Shown: piece after piece, positions 49,502 to 56,851 of the stretch
Layout: each line of letters begins with the position of its first letter
How positions within the stretch are numbered: the stretch's first letter is position 1
Source: a virus
Virus record (IMG/VR): IMGVR_UViG_3300027844_001828
Location: 124,001-188,000 of that record
Length of the DNA: 64,000 nt
Direction: 5' to 3' (one strand)
The notes under the pieces: generated by a model
The model's input: the letters and a program-made list of their open reading frames with translations, nothing else
Database searches by the model: none
Told to the model about the DNA's origin: nothing
Made by a program: the position numbers and the translations under genes

Positions 49502-51475
49502 ATGAAAAAAATTAATCGTGACGAGTTGATCGGTAAGATTAAGGAAAGAGAGTCGAAGCTTGAAAACGCTTCGATTGAACTCAAAAAACATTTCGTTGGT
49601 CTTAATCCAACAATCGATGAAATAATCGATTCAATAAGAGTCTGGTACATTATGCCAGAAATTATCACACATCCGGTAATCGTAAATCTTTGGGGAATGA
49701 CTGGAGTTGGGAAAACCGATTTGATTCGTCGCCTTGTACAGCTTCTTGATCTTAGTGATCGTTTTCTTGAAATGCCAATGGACATTGAAGACACAAGTAA
49801 CTTCCACTGGCACAGTTCAATTCAAGGTGTTCTTGGATGTAGCAGTCTTGAGCCCGAAACTCCAGGCGTTGTTCTCTTTGACGAATTCCAACGTTATCGC
49901 ACCATTGACGAGCATGGCCATGAGCGTACCGATCTTAAGAGGTTTCAAGATATTTGGACCCTTCTTAGCGATGGAAAGTTTTCAAACTCCGGCAAGGGTA
50001 AGAATGAGATCCTTGAGATGTTAATGGACACTCTTTATTATGAAGAGAGAAGTGGAGACGACGACGCCGATGTAGAGCCCCCTATTGAACATGGTAATTT
50101 GACAACTAAGAGTAAGAACAAGAAAAATAAGGAAGTCAGCACTAAGAAGCGCTTTAGCTTCAGTTTCTATTCTGCCAAATCATTAAAGAAGACTCTCAGA
50201 ATCCCTGACACCATTGAAACCATAATGAAATGGACCGCCGAAACCAAAAAGAAGAAAATCATGGAGGCAATGGAAAGAGATGATATCCTTCATGGTGAAA
50301 GCTATTCCCAACTTTTGATTTTCATTTGTGGTAATCTTGATTCTGCATTCTGGATGGCCTCCCGCGCTGAAGATGCAGATACCGATGCAGATATCTTGCA
50401 CAAGCGAAGTCTTGATATTAACACAATAGATATCCGCACTTCATTGAAAACGAGATTCAGGTATGAACAGATTGCCCGACTTGGCAATACTCATATCATT
50501 TATCCGTGCTTGTCTTCAAAATCTTACCGGGAACTTATTTCTAGAAAGATCATAGACGCAACCAATAGTTTTAAGGCAAGCACCGACATTGACATCAAAG
50601 TTGATCGTTCGGTAAACAATGTGATATACAGAAATGGGGTGTTCCCCGCTCAAGGTGTAAGGCCAGTATTTAGTACGATCAACAGTTTGTTTACAACTTC
50701 AATGCCACCATTTATCATGGCGGCGCTCTTAGAAGACTGTAATCAAATTGACGTATCCTTCAAAGACAACAAAATGGTTTGTAAAATACGCGATCAAAAT
50801 CTCAGTAAGAAGGTGACCTGTAGTATTGACAATATTAAGGGCAAGACTTCTGAGGAACAAAAGCATCTCGTGGCGTTGCACGAAGCTTCACATGCTGTTG
50901 TTTATATGTTGAAGTTTGGCGTTGCGCCATGTCAGATTAAAAGTAATATATCAATGTTCTCTGGCGGCTTTGTAATGCCACACTCTATGTTAGAGTCAAA
51001 GAATATCTTGATAAGCTTGATTCAGGTTTATCTTGCTGGCCGTCTCGGTGAAATCGCATTTTTTGGTGACGGGATGACCTCGTCAGGGTGCGCTTCCGAT
51101 CTTATGGAAGCAACTAAGTTGGCCAGTAAAATGCTCCGTCGTTACGGCATGGGTGATAGCTTGTCAGTTGTTGTGACATCTAACTTTGAAGATGCCAGTC
51201 TTCTTAATCTTGATGTTGACGGAACAAACAAAGATATTGATTTGATACTTGACAATCGAGCCAAGGAAACGTCTATTATCATTAACGAAAATTTATCCTT
51301 CATTGGCGCAATCGCTGATGAATTGATGAGAAAGAATGGTGAGATGACAGATAAAGAGGTCGCTAAAATAGCCGAAGAGTTTTGTGAAAATAAAATTGAG
51401 TGTCTCCCAGCTGATCATAAAATCACTGAGAGTTATGTTGATAAGTATAATGAGAGGCGAACGGATGAAAATTAA
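49502..51475 (+). CDS. chimeric AAA+ ATPase fused to an M41 (FtsH-type) metallopeptidase
   Basis: A 657-residue protein. The ATPase half has Walker A GMTGVGKT (65-72), Walker B VVLFDEFQRY (123-132) and a late GVFPAQGVRPVFSTIN that looks like the sensor-2 GARP motif of Clp/HslU proteins, not FtsH. The C-terminal half is M41: HEASH (460-464), LAGRLGEIAF and the third zinc ligand Asp533 in ASDLMEATKLASKML. Transmembrane segments typical of FtsH are absent. A soluble, energy-dependent protease is predicted. An insertion of about 60 Lys/Asn-rich residues interrupts the ATPase domain. Confidence 0.8.
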   Translation: MKKINRDELIGKIKERESKLENASIELKKHFVGLNPTIDEIIDSIRVWYIMPEIITHPVIVNLWGMTGVGKTDLIRRLVQLLDLSDRFLEMPMDIEDTSNFHWHSSIQGVLGCSSLEPETPGVVLFDEFQRYRTIDEHGHERTDLKRFQDIWTLLSDGKFSNSGKGKNEILEMLMDTLYYEERSGDDDADVEPPIEHGNLTTKSKNKKNKEVSTKKRFSFSFYSAKSLKKTLRIPDTIETIMKWTAETKKKKIMEAMERDDILHGESYSQLLIFICGNLDSAFWMASRAEDADTDADILHKRSLDINTIDIRTSLKTRFRYEQIARLGNTHIIYPCLSSKSYRELISRKIIDATNSFKASTDIDIKVDRSVNNVIYRNGVFPAQGVRPVFSTINSLFTTSMPPFIMAALLEDCNQIDVSFKDNKMVCKIRDQNLSKKVTCSIDNIKGKTSEEQKHLVALHEASHAVVYMLKFGVAPCQIKSNISMFSGGFVMPHSMLESKNILISLIQVYLAGRLGEIAFFGDGMTSSGCASDLMEATKLASKMLRRYGMGDSLSVVVTSNFEDASLLNLDVDGTNKDIDLILDNRAKETSIIINENLSFIGAIADELMRKNGEMTDKEVAKIAEEFCENKIECLPADHKITESYVDKYNERRTDEN

Positions 51476-51635
51476 AGAACTCCAAGAATTAGTCAATGGT
51501 AGATTCATTGACGCCTTTGGCAGAACACCACTTCGGCAGCGACAGGAAGATATTTTGGGCGAGGCGATTGAACTCAAAAACGCAACAGATATTACGAATC
51601 TCAGAGAAGAGACGGGGGATTTGCTTCAACAATGA
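51465..51635 (+). CDS. N-terminal half of a split MazG-like domain
   Basis: A 56-residue ORF. RQEDILGEAIELKNA has the ExxE and NLREETGDLLQ the ExxD parts of the MazG-type pyrophosphohydrolase metal site. The stop (TGA) overlaps the ATG of the next gene (CAATGATG), whose first 36 residues (VEELVQSTLNKTERRKEQY...) look like the missing last helix of the same domain. Translational coupling or a -1 shift would join them. Confidence 0.5.
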   Translation: MKIKELQELVNGRFIDAFGRTPLRQRQEDILGEAIELKNATDITNLREETGDLLQQ

Positions 51636-52342
51636 TGTTGTGTAGTGAGTCTGGCTGGTCAGTAGAAGAGCTTGTGCAGTCAACTCTTAATAAGACAGAG
51701 AGAAGAAAGGAGCAATACCACACGTTGGGGAGAAAGACAAAGGTCGCTCTTCTTGGTGGGGCTTTTAATCCGCCTACGATTGGCCACTTAAGGCTTGCAC
51801 AGTTCATTCTCGATACAAGTAAGAACTTCGATGAGGTTTGGTTTGTACCGTGTTATCAGCACATGTATAACAAAGAACTCGTTACACCAGAGCATAGATT
51901 GGCTATGTGTAACTTGTTATGCGCTAACGATTGCAGAATAAAGACATTTGATTATGAGATCAAAAATCAATTACGTGGTGAGACTTACCATTTTGTAAAG
52001 AGATTGCTTGATGAAGACTTTGCAAAAGACCAATATGATTTTAGTATGATAATTGGGTTGGACAATGCTAACACATTTGATAAGTGGGTGAACTACGAAG
52101 ATCTTGAGAAGATGATGCGCTTTGTCGTGGTGTCTCGACAAGGGACCGAAAGAGATGAGTCTGTAGACTGGTACTTAAAGCCACCACACATTTATCTTTA
52201 CAGTGGTGGTGATGTCCCAGAGATATCTTCAACGGAAATCAGAAGGTGTATCGTCGAAGACGACACATCACAAGCCGCTTACGTTAAAGAGTTCATGGAT
52301 GATGGGGTATGGAAATACCTTTGTGATAACGAACTTTATTGA
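51632..52342 (+). CDS. nadD: nicotinate-nucleotide adenylyltransferase with MazG-like N-terminal tail
   Basis: A 236-residue protein. From residue about 37 it is NadD: VALLGGAFNPPTIGHLRLAQ with the GxFxPxHxGH-like motif (as FNPPTIGHL), WFVPCYQHMY, the SMIIGLDNANTF strand and the C-terminal ISSTEIRRCI. It adenylates nicotinate mononucleotide. With PncB and NadE it completes the Preiss-Handler path. Residues 1-36 resemble the C-terminal helix of a MazG domain. The start overlaps the preceding stop. Confidence 0.85.
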   Translation: MMLCSESGWSVEELVQSTLNKTERRKEQYHTLGRKTKVALLGGAFNPPTIGHLRLAQFILDTSKNFDEVWFVPCYQHMYNKELVTPEHRLAMCNLLCANDCRIKTFDYEIKNQLRGETYHFVKRLLDEDFAKDQYDFSMIIGLDNANTFDKWVNYEDLEKMMRFVVVSRQGTERDESVDWYLKPPHIYLYSGGDVPEISSTEIRRCIVEDDTSQAAYVKEFMDDGVWKYLCDNELY

Positions 52343-52354
52343 ATTAAGGCATAG

Positions 52355-52386
52355 AAAAGGGGCGGCAATTACTTGCCGCCCCTTTT
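52355..52386. terminator. bidirectional intrinsic terminator
   Basis: A 14-bp perfect stem (52355-52368 with 52373-52386) with TTAC loop, flanked by As and Ts. It separates nadD from the convergent gene at 52407. Confidence 0.9.
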
Positions 52387-52406
52387 TATTTAAGCTTGTC
52401 TTAAGA

Positions 52407-52754
52407 TTAGCTTGAGCTTGAGCTTGAACTTGAAGCAATGCTCTCTGGCAATTCAACGTCCAGGTTGGTCTTAAGTCTGAAACGATAATCAATTTCGGCG
52501 ATCATCGAATCACTAATTGTTGAATACTGCCCATTGTCCATAATCCCTTCAAGGAAAAACTTAAGACTTTGGAATCCCGCATCGACAACAGCTGTGCCGC
52601 CAACGTCAAGGTATTCATATGATGTTTGCAATTTTCCAGCGGTCACGAGGGAAGTCAAAAAAGTCACAATTTCATCGACAGTTGGACTGCTGTTGAAACT
52701 ATTGTCATTGTCATGATCAGCCATCGCTGCTAATGTGTTGTATATTAGGCTCAT
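52407..52754 (-). CDS. paralogue of the peptidase N-terminal domain with a Ser tail
   Basis: A 115-residue protein on the - strand. Its TLAAMAD, TVDEIVTFLTSLVTAGKL, YLDVGGTAVVDAGFQSLKFF and MIAEIDYRF segments align in order with residues 5-90 of the papain-like peptidase at 14723 (for example EDEGKIVFNYEMLNIGGI). It ends in a run of eight serines, where the peptidase has its Ser/Cys linker. It thus is the same adaptor domain without the peptidase. It probably docks on the same virion partner. Confidence 0.65.
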   Translation of the reverse strand: MSLIYNTLAAMADHDNDNSFNSSPTVDEIVTFLTSLVTAGKLQTSYEYLDVGGTAVVDAGFQSLKFFLEGIMDNGQYSTISDSMIAEIDYRFRLKTNLDVELPESIASSSSSSSS

Positions 52755-52920
52755 TCTTTAGTCTCCTTTTTAAATTAAGGCTATATAACCGTCCAATGTA
52801 TGAAATCGGTCTTCATAAAATGAATATACTCGATCAAAGTGCCTGTACCCTTTAATTAGACAAGTTTTTTCATGGTATTATAAAGGTATTGTTAAAAAGA
52901 AATTAGAAATAAATTTTATT

Positions 52921-53439
52921 ATGGAAGAACCTGAAGTACAAACCAATAAAAAGAAGTATAAAATAGTCATCTGGATAATCACAACTGTGATGCTTCCAGT
53001 CATCGGCTATCTCGCTATATTCCTTATCCAATCAACCCTTCAATTGTCTAAAGATATGTCAGCTGTTCAAACAGAGATCACTACTCTGAAAGAAGATAGC
53101 GATTCAGACAAGGCTATGTGGGCGACACTGTCCGAGCATAGAAAGAGCCTCGCGGCCATGGAAACCAAATTGGCGGTGATGAAAAGTCTTACTAAGAACA
53201 TCGATTCAAACAGAAATATCAATGTCACCATTAGTGGATTGAAGGGAAATGATTTCACCGCTTTCCCATTAGTCACACCTGATAATGCATTAATGCCTTC
53301 ACCAGAAGCGCAAGGCCCAATAGGAGACGAGTTTCCAGAAGGGCTTATTGAAAAGCTTGAAGATTTTAATATGATTCAGCAAGAATCAGAAATTGACTTT
53401 AGGCAAAGAACTATGATGGAATACGAGCAGAAAAATTAG
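52921..53439 (+). CDS. membrane protein with coiled-coil region
   Basis: A 172-residue protein with a short basic N-terminus (NKKKYK), one transmembrane helix (about residues 15-37) and a following coiled-coil-like region (LSKDMSAVQTEITTLKED). The rest is polar. It could be a spanin-like or inner-membrane phage protein, though no motif proves it. Confidence 0.6.
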   Translation: MEEPEVQTNKKKYKIVIWIITTVMLPVIGYLAIFLIQSTLQLSKDMSAVQTEITTLKEDSDSDKAMWATLSEHRKSLAAMETKLAVMKSLTKNIDSNRNINVTISGLKGNDFTAFPLVTPDNALMPSPEAQGPIGDEFPEGLIEKLEDFNMIQQESEIDFRQRTMMEYEQKN

Positions 53440-53805
53440 CTATTTCAGCATCTTATGGAATGTTTCGCCATAAGTTTTCTTTGCGTAGTCAAGATAAGGC
53501 GTGATTTCATTCACTCCAACCACTTTAAGGGGCCTTCTGAATTGTTTTATCTTTGATTGGCTCTTCTTATCAAGCTTGCCCTTAATCTCTATATACTCGC
53601 CGTCTATGATGAAATCAGGGTAGTATTTACGCTTCTTACCATAGTACTTATAAACAAAGCCACGATTATTGCGCTTTATGTCGGTCCCATGATCAAGATG
53701 ATATAAGAGAAAGGCCAATTCCCAGGAGCTATCACACCAGATACGTTTATAGTATCCGCAATGCCCCCAACTCCACTTCTTTTGTCTTTTCCTATCGAAC
53801 TTCAA
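53440..53805 (-). CDS. PD-(D/E)xK-type nuclease
   Basis: A 121-residue protein on the - strand. The motif KRKYYPDFIIDGEYIEIKGK (Asp in PDF, Glu and Lys in EIKG) is the PD-(D/E)xK catalytic core, and CDSSWELAFLLYHL provides the upstream Glu. This short form is common among phage homing endonucleases and Holliday-junction-like resolvases. It lies between two appendage-like genes. Confidence 0.7.
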   Translation of the reverse strand: MKFDRKRQKKWSWGHCGYYKRIWCDSSWELAFLLYHLDHGTDIKRNNRGFVYKYYGKKRKYYPDFIIDGEYIEIKGKLDKKSQSKIKQFRRPLKVVGVNEITPYLDYAKKTYGETFHKMLK

Positions 53806-53809
53806 GGGA

Positions 53810-55471
53810 TTAACCGCTTGAACTGCTTGAGCAACTACTTGAACTGCTTGAGCAACTACTTGAACTTGAACTACTGTTACATGCCGCCGCAGTTATAGTA
53901 CAGCCACCACCATATCCATTATAGGCACCAGTGGCTGGAGAGGTTCCAGAATCGAACACGTAGCAACGTGGATTATCTCCTCCGTATGAGTTTTCATTAG
54001 CAAGAATCCATAATCCACCATCATAGTCACTGTAGAACAGTCTAAATAATTCATTGTTGTCTCTATGGGTATAAATCCAACGACTTCCACCTGTTACAAA
54101 TGACAACGTTGATGTTTGCCAGTATCCTTTACCACCAGTTGCACAGTAGATTCCAGAATATTCATCTGCGGTTCCAGTGACCTTATATGCTTGTTCGATA
54201 ATTGAATCGGCAGAACTCGAACTGCATGAGCAGCTTGAGCTACTTGACGGTGAAGGGTCAAGGGACATGCTACTACTACTACTGCTTAAGCTACTTGAGC
54301 TACTTGAGCTACCACATGCTGCTGTAATTAATGTGAGGTCATCATTTCCCCAAACTCCAATTGGAGGCGAGTCGGCACTAAAAGGGATCGATACGGCTTT
54401 GTTAAAACCATTATATGTACTTGGAGCAAGAACCCATCTTCCCACTTCTCTTTCTTCATAAAATAAGATCTTGGTGGCATCGGCGGCGTTTTCATAAACG
54501 AACTTGCTTCCGCCAGCAACAAATGCACCATCTAAGAAATAGGCGACATGATCAGGGCAGTAGACGCCATTGTATCCAGAGGTTTCAAATCCGGTTATCT
54601 TATATGATTGGGCTCCAAACGGATCGACGCTGGAACTACTTGAGCTACTAACCCAACTTGAACATGAGCTTGAACTACATGAGTTTGAACTTGATGAAAC
54701 CCAACTTGAACAAGATGAGCTTGAGGAACTTGAGGAAGATGATGAGCAACTACATGAGCAACTGCTTGATGAACTTGAGGATGAGCTACCACATGTTGCC
54801 GTTGCAATTACTGCGCTCCCGTCCCATGATCCAGTGGGTGGAGTCGTTCCATTGTCTTGTATTAAATCTATTTCGTTTTGGCCGTCATATAAATCTTCAT
54901 TTGCCAATATCCACCATCCACCAGCATAATTGTTGTAAAACAAGAACAAATCATTAGTTGGATCTTGATATCTCAATCTGCTTCCACCAGATACCCATGA
55001 ACCGTGATCATAATAACCAGAGTCAAAGGCGCAATAAACACCGTTCTGAGCTTGGGTTAAACCACCAACACTAAATGCTGATACAGCAAGATTGTCGAGG
55101 GAGCTTGAAGAGCTTGAGCAGCTACATGATGAGGAAGAACTTTGGGAAACTGAGGAACATGAGCTACTTGAGCTTGAACAATCGACATTTTGTGTTATGG
55201 TAAGACCACCGTCACCCCAGACACCGGGTGGCGGCACTAAGGCGGAATGCTTCAGATTAGTGTATTGATTGAAGCCGTTGTAACTTTGAGCTATGGTCCA
55301 TCTATTAATAGTACCGTAAATCTCATAAAAAATCTGCTTGGTGGCGTCATCTCTATTGTTATAGATTTGTCTTGTCCCACCGCCAACGAAGGCTCCGCTT
55401 TCATAGTACCCTAAAGAGTCTTCACAATAGACACCATCAAAACCAGTTGAATTGCTAATTCGTATAGCCAT
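53810..55471 (-). CDS. four-module Ser/Cys-rich surface protein
   Basis: A 553-residue protein on the - strand. It has four tandem modules of about 85-95 residues, each with G(V/I)YC near its start, YY or Y, FV(G/T)GGSR-type turn, FYxxYDGGWWILA-like aromatic strand, and ending G(V/A)WxxxxTITxxxC. They are joined by Ser/Cys-rich linkers of about 20-50 residues (also containing CSSWVSSSS, like the peptidase linker), and the C-terminus is such a tract. The linker family ties it to the proteins at 10140, 14723 and 52407. Probably a host-binding virion protein. Confidence 0.65.
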   Translation of the reverse strand: MAIRISNSTGFDGVYCEDSLGYYESGAFVGGGTRQIYNNRDDATKQIFYEIYGTINRWTIAQSYNGFNQYTNLKHSALVPPPGVWGDGGLTITQNVDCSSSSSSCSSVSQSSSSSCSCSSSSSSLDNLAVSAFSVGGLTQAQNGVYCAFDSGYYDHGSWVSGGSRLRYQDPTNDLFLFYNNYAGGWWILANEDLYDGQNEIDLIQDNGTTPPTGSWDGSAVIATATCGSSSSSSSSSCSCSCSSSSSSSSSSSCSSWVSSSSNSCSSSSCSSWVSSSSSSSVDPFGAQSYKITGFETSGYNGVYCPDHVAYFLDGAFVAGGSKFVYENAADATKILFYEEREVGRWVLAPSTYNGFNKAVSIPFSADSPPIGVWGNDDLTLITAACGSSSSSSSLSSSSSSMSLDPSPSSSSSCSCSSSSADSIIEQAYKVTGTADEYSGIYCATGGKGYWQTSTLSFVTGGSRWIYTHRDNNELFRLFYSDYDGGLWILANENSYGGDNPRCYVFDSGTSPATGAYNGYGGGCTITAAACNSSSSSSSCSSSSSSCSSSSSG

Positions 55472-55565
55472 GTAAAAAATTTCCTCCGCTTGGGCTCAAG
55501 CCATTCTAAAAAGTTATAGTGTCTTAGTATTTCGCTATATTTCTGCTTGTTCCCTTCCTGAGAGC

Positions 55566-55594
55566 TTGACAGACACCACAAGTGGTGCTATATT
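55566..55594 (+). promoter_or_regulatory. sigma70-like promoter with a central palindrome
   Basis: TTGACA (55566-55571), 17-bp spacer, TATATT (55589-55594). The spacer holds the perfect inverted repeat CACCAC-AA-GTGGTG (55574-55587), a likely operator for a dimeric repressor. It drives the CoaD-like gene at 55642. Confidence 0.7.
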
Positions 55595-55641
55595 CCTCTA
55601 ATTTGTAACAATATTACGACACGACCGCTTAAGGACATATT

Positions 55642-56202
55642 ATGAAAATAAGAAAAGCCGTATATGCTGGCAGCTTCGATCCTGTGACCAATGGGTATCT
55701 TGATATCATCAAGAGAGCGTCCAAAATTTTTGATGAGGTTATCGTTGCAATTGGTATGAATCCTGGTAAAACACCAATGTTTTCTGCTGATGAAAGATAT
55801 AAATTTGTACATGAAGCCACGTCAGCGAAGAAATTTGGATCGTTGTTGAGCGTGACATATTCGAGGAAGGATTCTAAAAAGATAGAAAAATTTATTCTTT
55901 CGACTGAGGCCGGGGTAGATTACAGTTGCTTGACAGAAAGACGCCTTCATGGTCTTGACTATTCAATAATTGCAGCCCCAAGGAATATTTACGAGAAGTA
56001 CGCCAAGGCAATCGCCAGTGAATACATTGTTCATGGTGGTTGCACAATAAATGAATACGTGAATGGTAGACATAAGTTTTTGAAGAGCACAATAGAGTCG
56101 GATGTTTTCTTGACTGACGAATTTGCACCATCAGAAGCAATGGCTCAGGAAAACATGGAATGGGAAATTGAAAATCTTTATAAAATAGCGGGGTCAGAAT
56201 AA
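55642..56202 (+). CDS. CoaD-like nucleotidyltransferase with altered active site
   Basis: A 186-residue protein whose first 60 residues match phosphopantetheine adenylyltransferase: [21 protein letters not shown] and [20 protein letters not shown]. The catalytic (T/H)xGH motif is TNGY here, so the key His is Tyr. The C-terminal 80 residues diverge. It may be inactive or have a different substrate. It is followed closely by two small ORFs. Confidence 0.75.
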   Translation: MKIRKAVYAGSFDPVTNGYLDIIKRASKIFDEVIVAIGMNPGKTPMFSADERYKFVHEATSAKKFGSLLSVTYSRKDSKKIEKFILSTEAGVDYSCLTERRLHGLDYSIIAAPRNIYEKYAKAIASEYIVHGGCTINEYVNGRHKFLKSTIESDVFLTDEFAPSEAMAQENMEWEIENLYKIAGSE

Positions 56203-56504
56203 TGGAATTCCCAACAGATCCAGGGAAATCAAGAATAGAAGACACAATAGGGAAGTCTTCAATAGAAAAAAAAGAAGTCGTATCATATGTTGATACTGAA
56301 CATAGTGGGCTCCCTCCTGAACATCGTCCACATCCATTGGATAGAGTCCTTGTAGATTCTTTCTCTTCGATTAGTGACTCAGAGATTAATGAATTGACTT
56401 TTTACGTTCCCATCACGGTATCATTTAAGGACGCTGCCGAAATGGCTGAAAAGATAAAATCAATTAGAACATTGTTCCCTAATTCAACCTTGGAGAAAAG
56501 ATGA
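56202..56504 (+). CDS. hypothetical protein
   Basis: A 100-residue acidic protein overlapping the preceding stop by one base. It has EHRPHPLDRVLVDSFSSI and ITVSFKDAAEMAEKIKSI. No family recognised. Confidence 0.55.
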   Translation: MEFPTDPGKSRIEDTIGKSSIEKKEVVSYVDTEHSGLPPEHRPHPLDRVLVDSFSSISDSEINELTFYVPITVSFKDAAEMAEKIKSIRTLFPNSTLEKR

Positions 56505-56779
56505 AAACATTAGACCTCAAAAAAGTAGCTGAAAAGATCGTTAATTCAGGAGGCTCTCGTAAAATGCTCATGTCATCTAAAGATTTTTGTGAGGTGTCGA
56601 AGAATAGGGATGAGCGGTTTTGGGCTGTCCATTCTTCCTTTTGGGAAGGCGGTGAGAAGTTTGTCATGGTTTGCCCATATATTATGTTGAAAATTTTGAG
56701 CCCTCGCCCCAGACGTGTCGTAAACATGGACCCTTTCCAAGTTATAGTGAAATATTTGTCGCAAACCCCTTGGAATTAA
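56501..56779 (+). CDS. hypothetical protein
   Basis: A 92-residue protein that overlaps the previous stop by 4 bases (ATGA). It is basic, with LKKVAEKIVNSGGSRKML and a hydrophobic C-terminal stretch. The promoter for the PARP-like gene overlaps its 3' end. Confidence 0.55.
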   Translation: MKTLDLKKVAEKIVNSGGSRKMLMSSKDFCEVSKNRDERFWAVHSSFWEGGEKFVMVCPYIMLKILSPRPRRVVNMDPFQVIVKYLSQTPWN

Positions 56780-56797
56780 CTTTTGCTGAGATATAGT
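56770..56797 (+). promoter_or_regulatory. sigma70-like promoter of the PARP-like gene
   Basis: TTGGAA (56770-56775), 16-bp spacer, TATAGT (56792-56797). It leaves a 54-base leader before 56852 with GGAG before the ATG. Confidence 0.65.
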
Positions 56798-56851
56798 GAT
56801 CACGTTGATATTTAATCCAAACAATTTCTAACTCAGATCGGAGAATATAAC

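Noticed and set aside
54177-54957. ORFs on the + strand opposite the four-module surface protein
   Set aside because: They are Leu/Glu-rich shadows of the Ser/Cys codon runs on the opposite strand.
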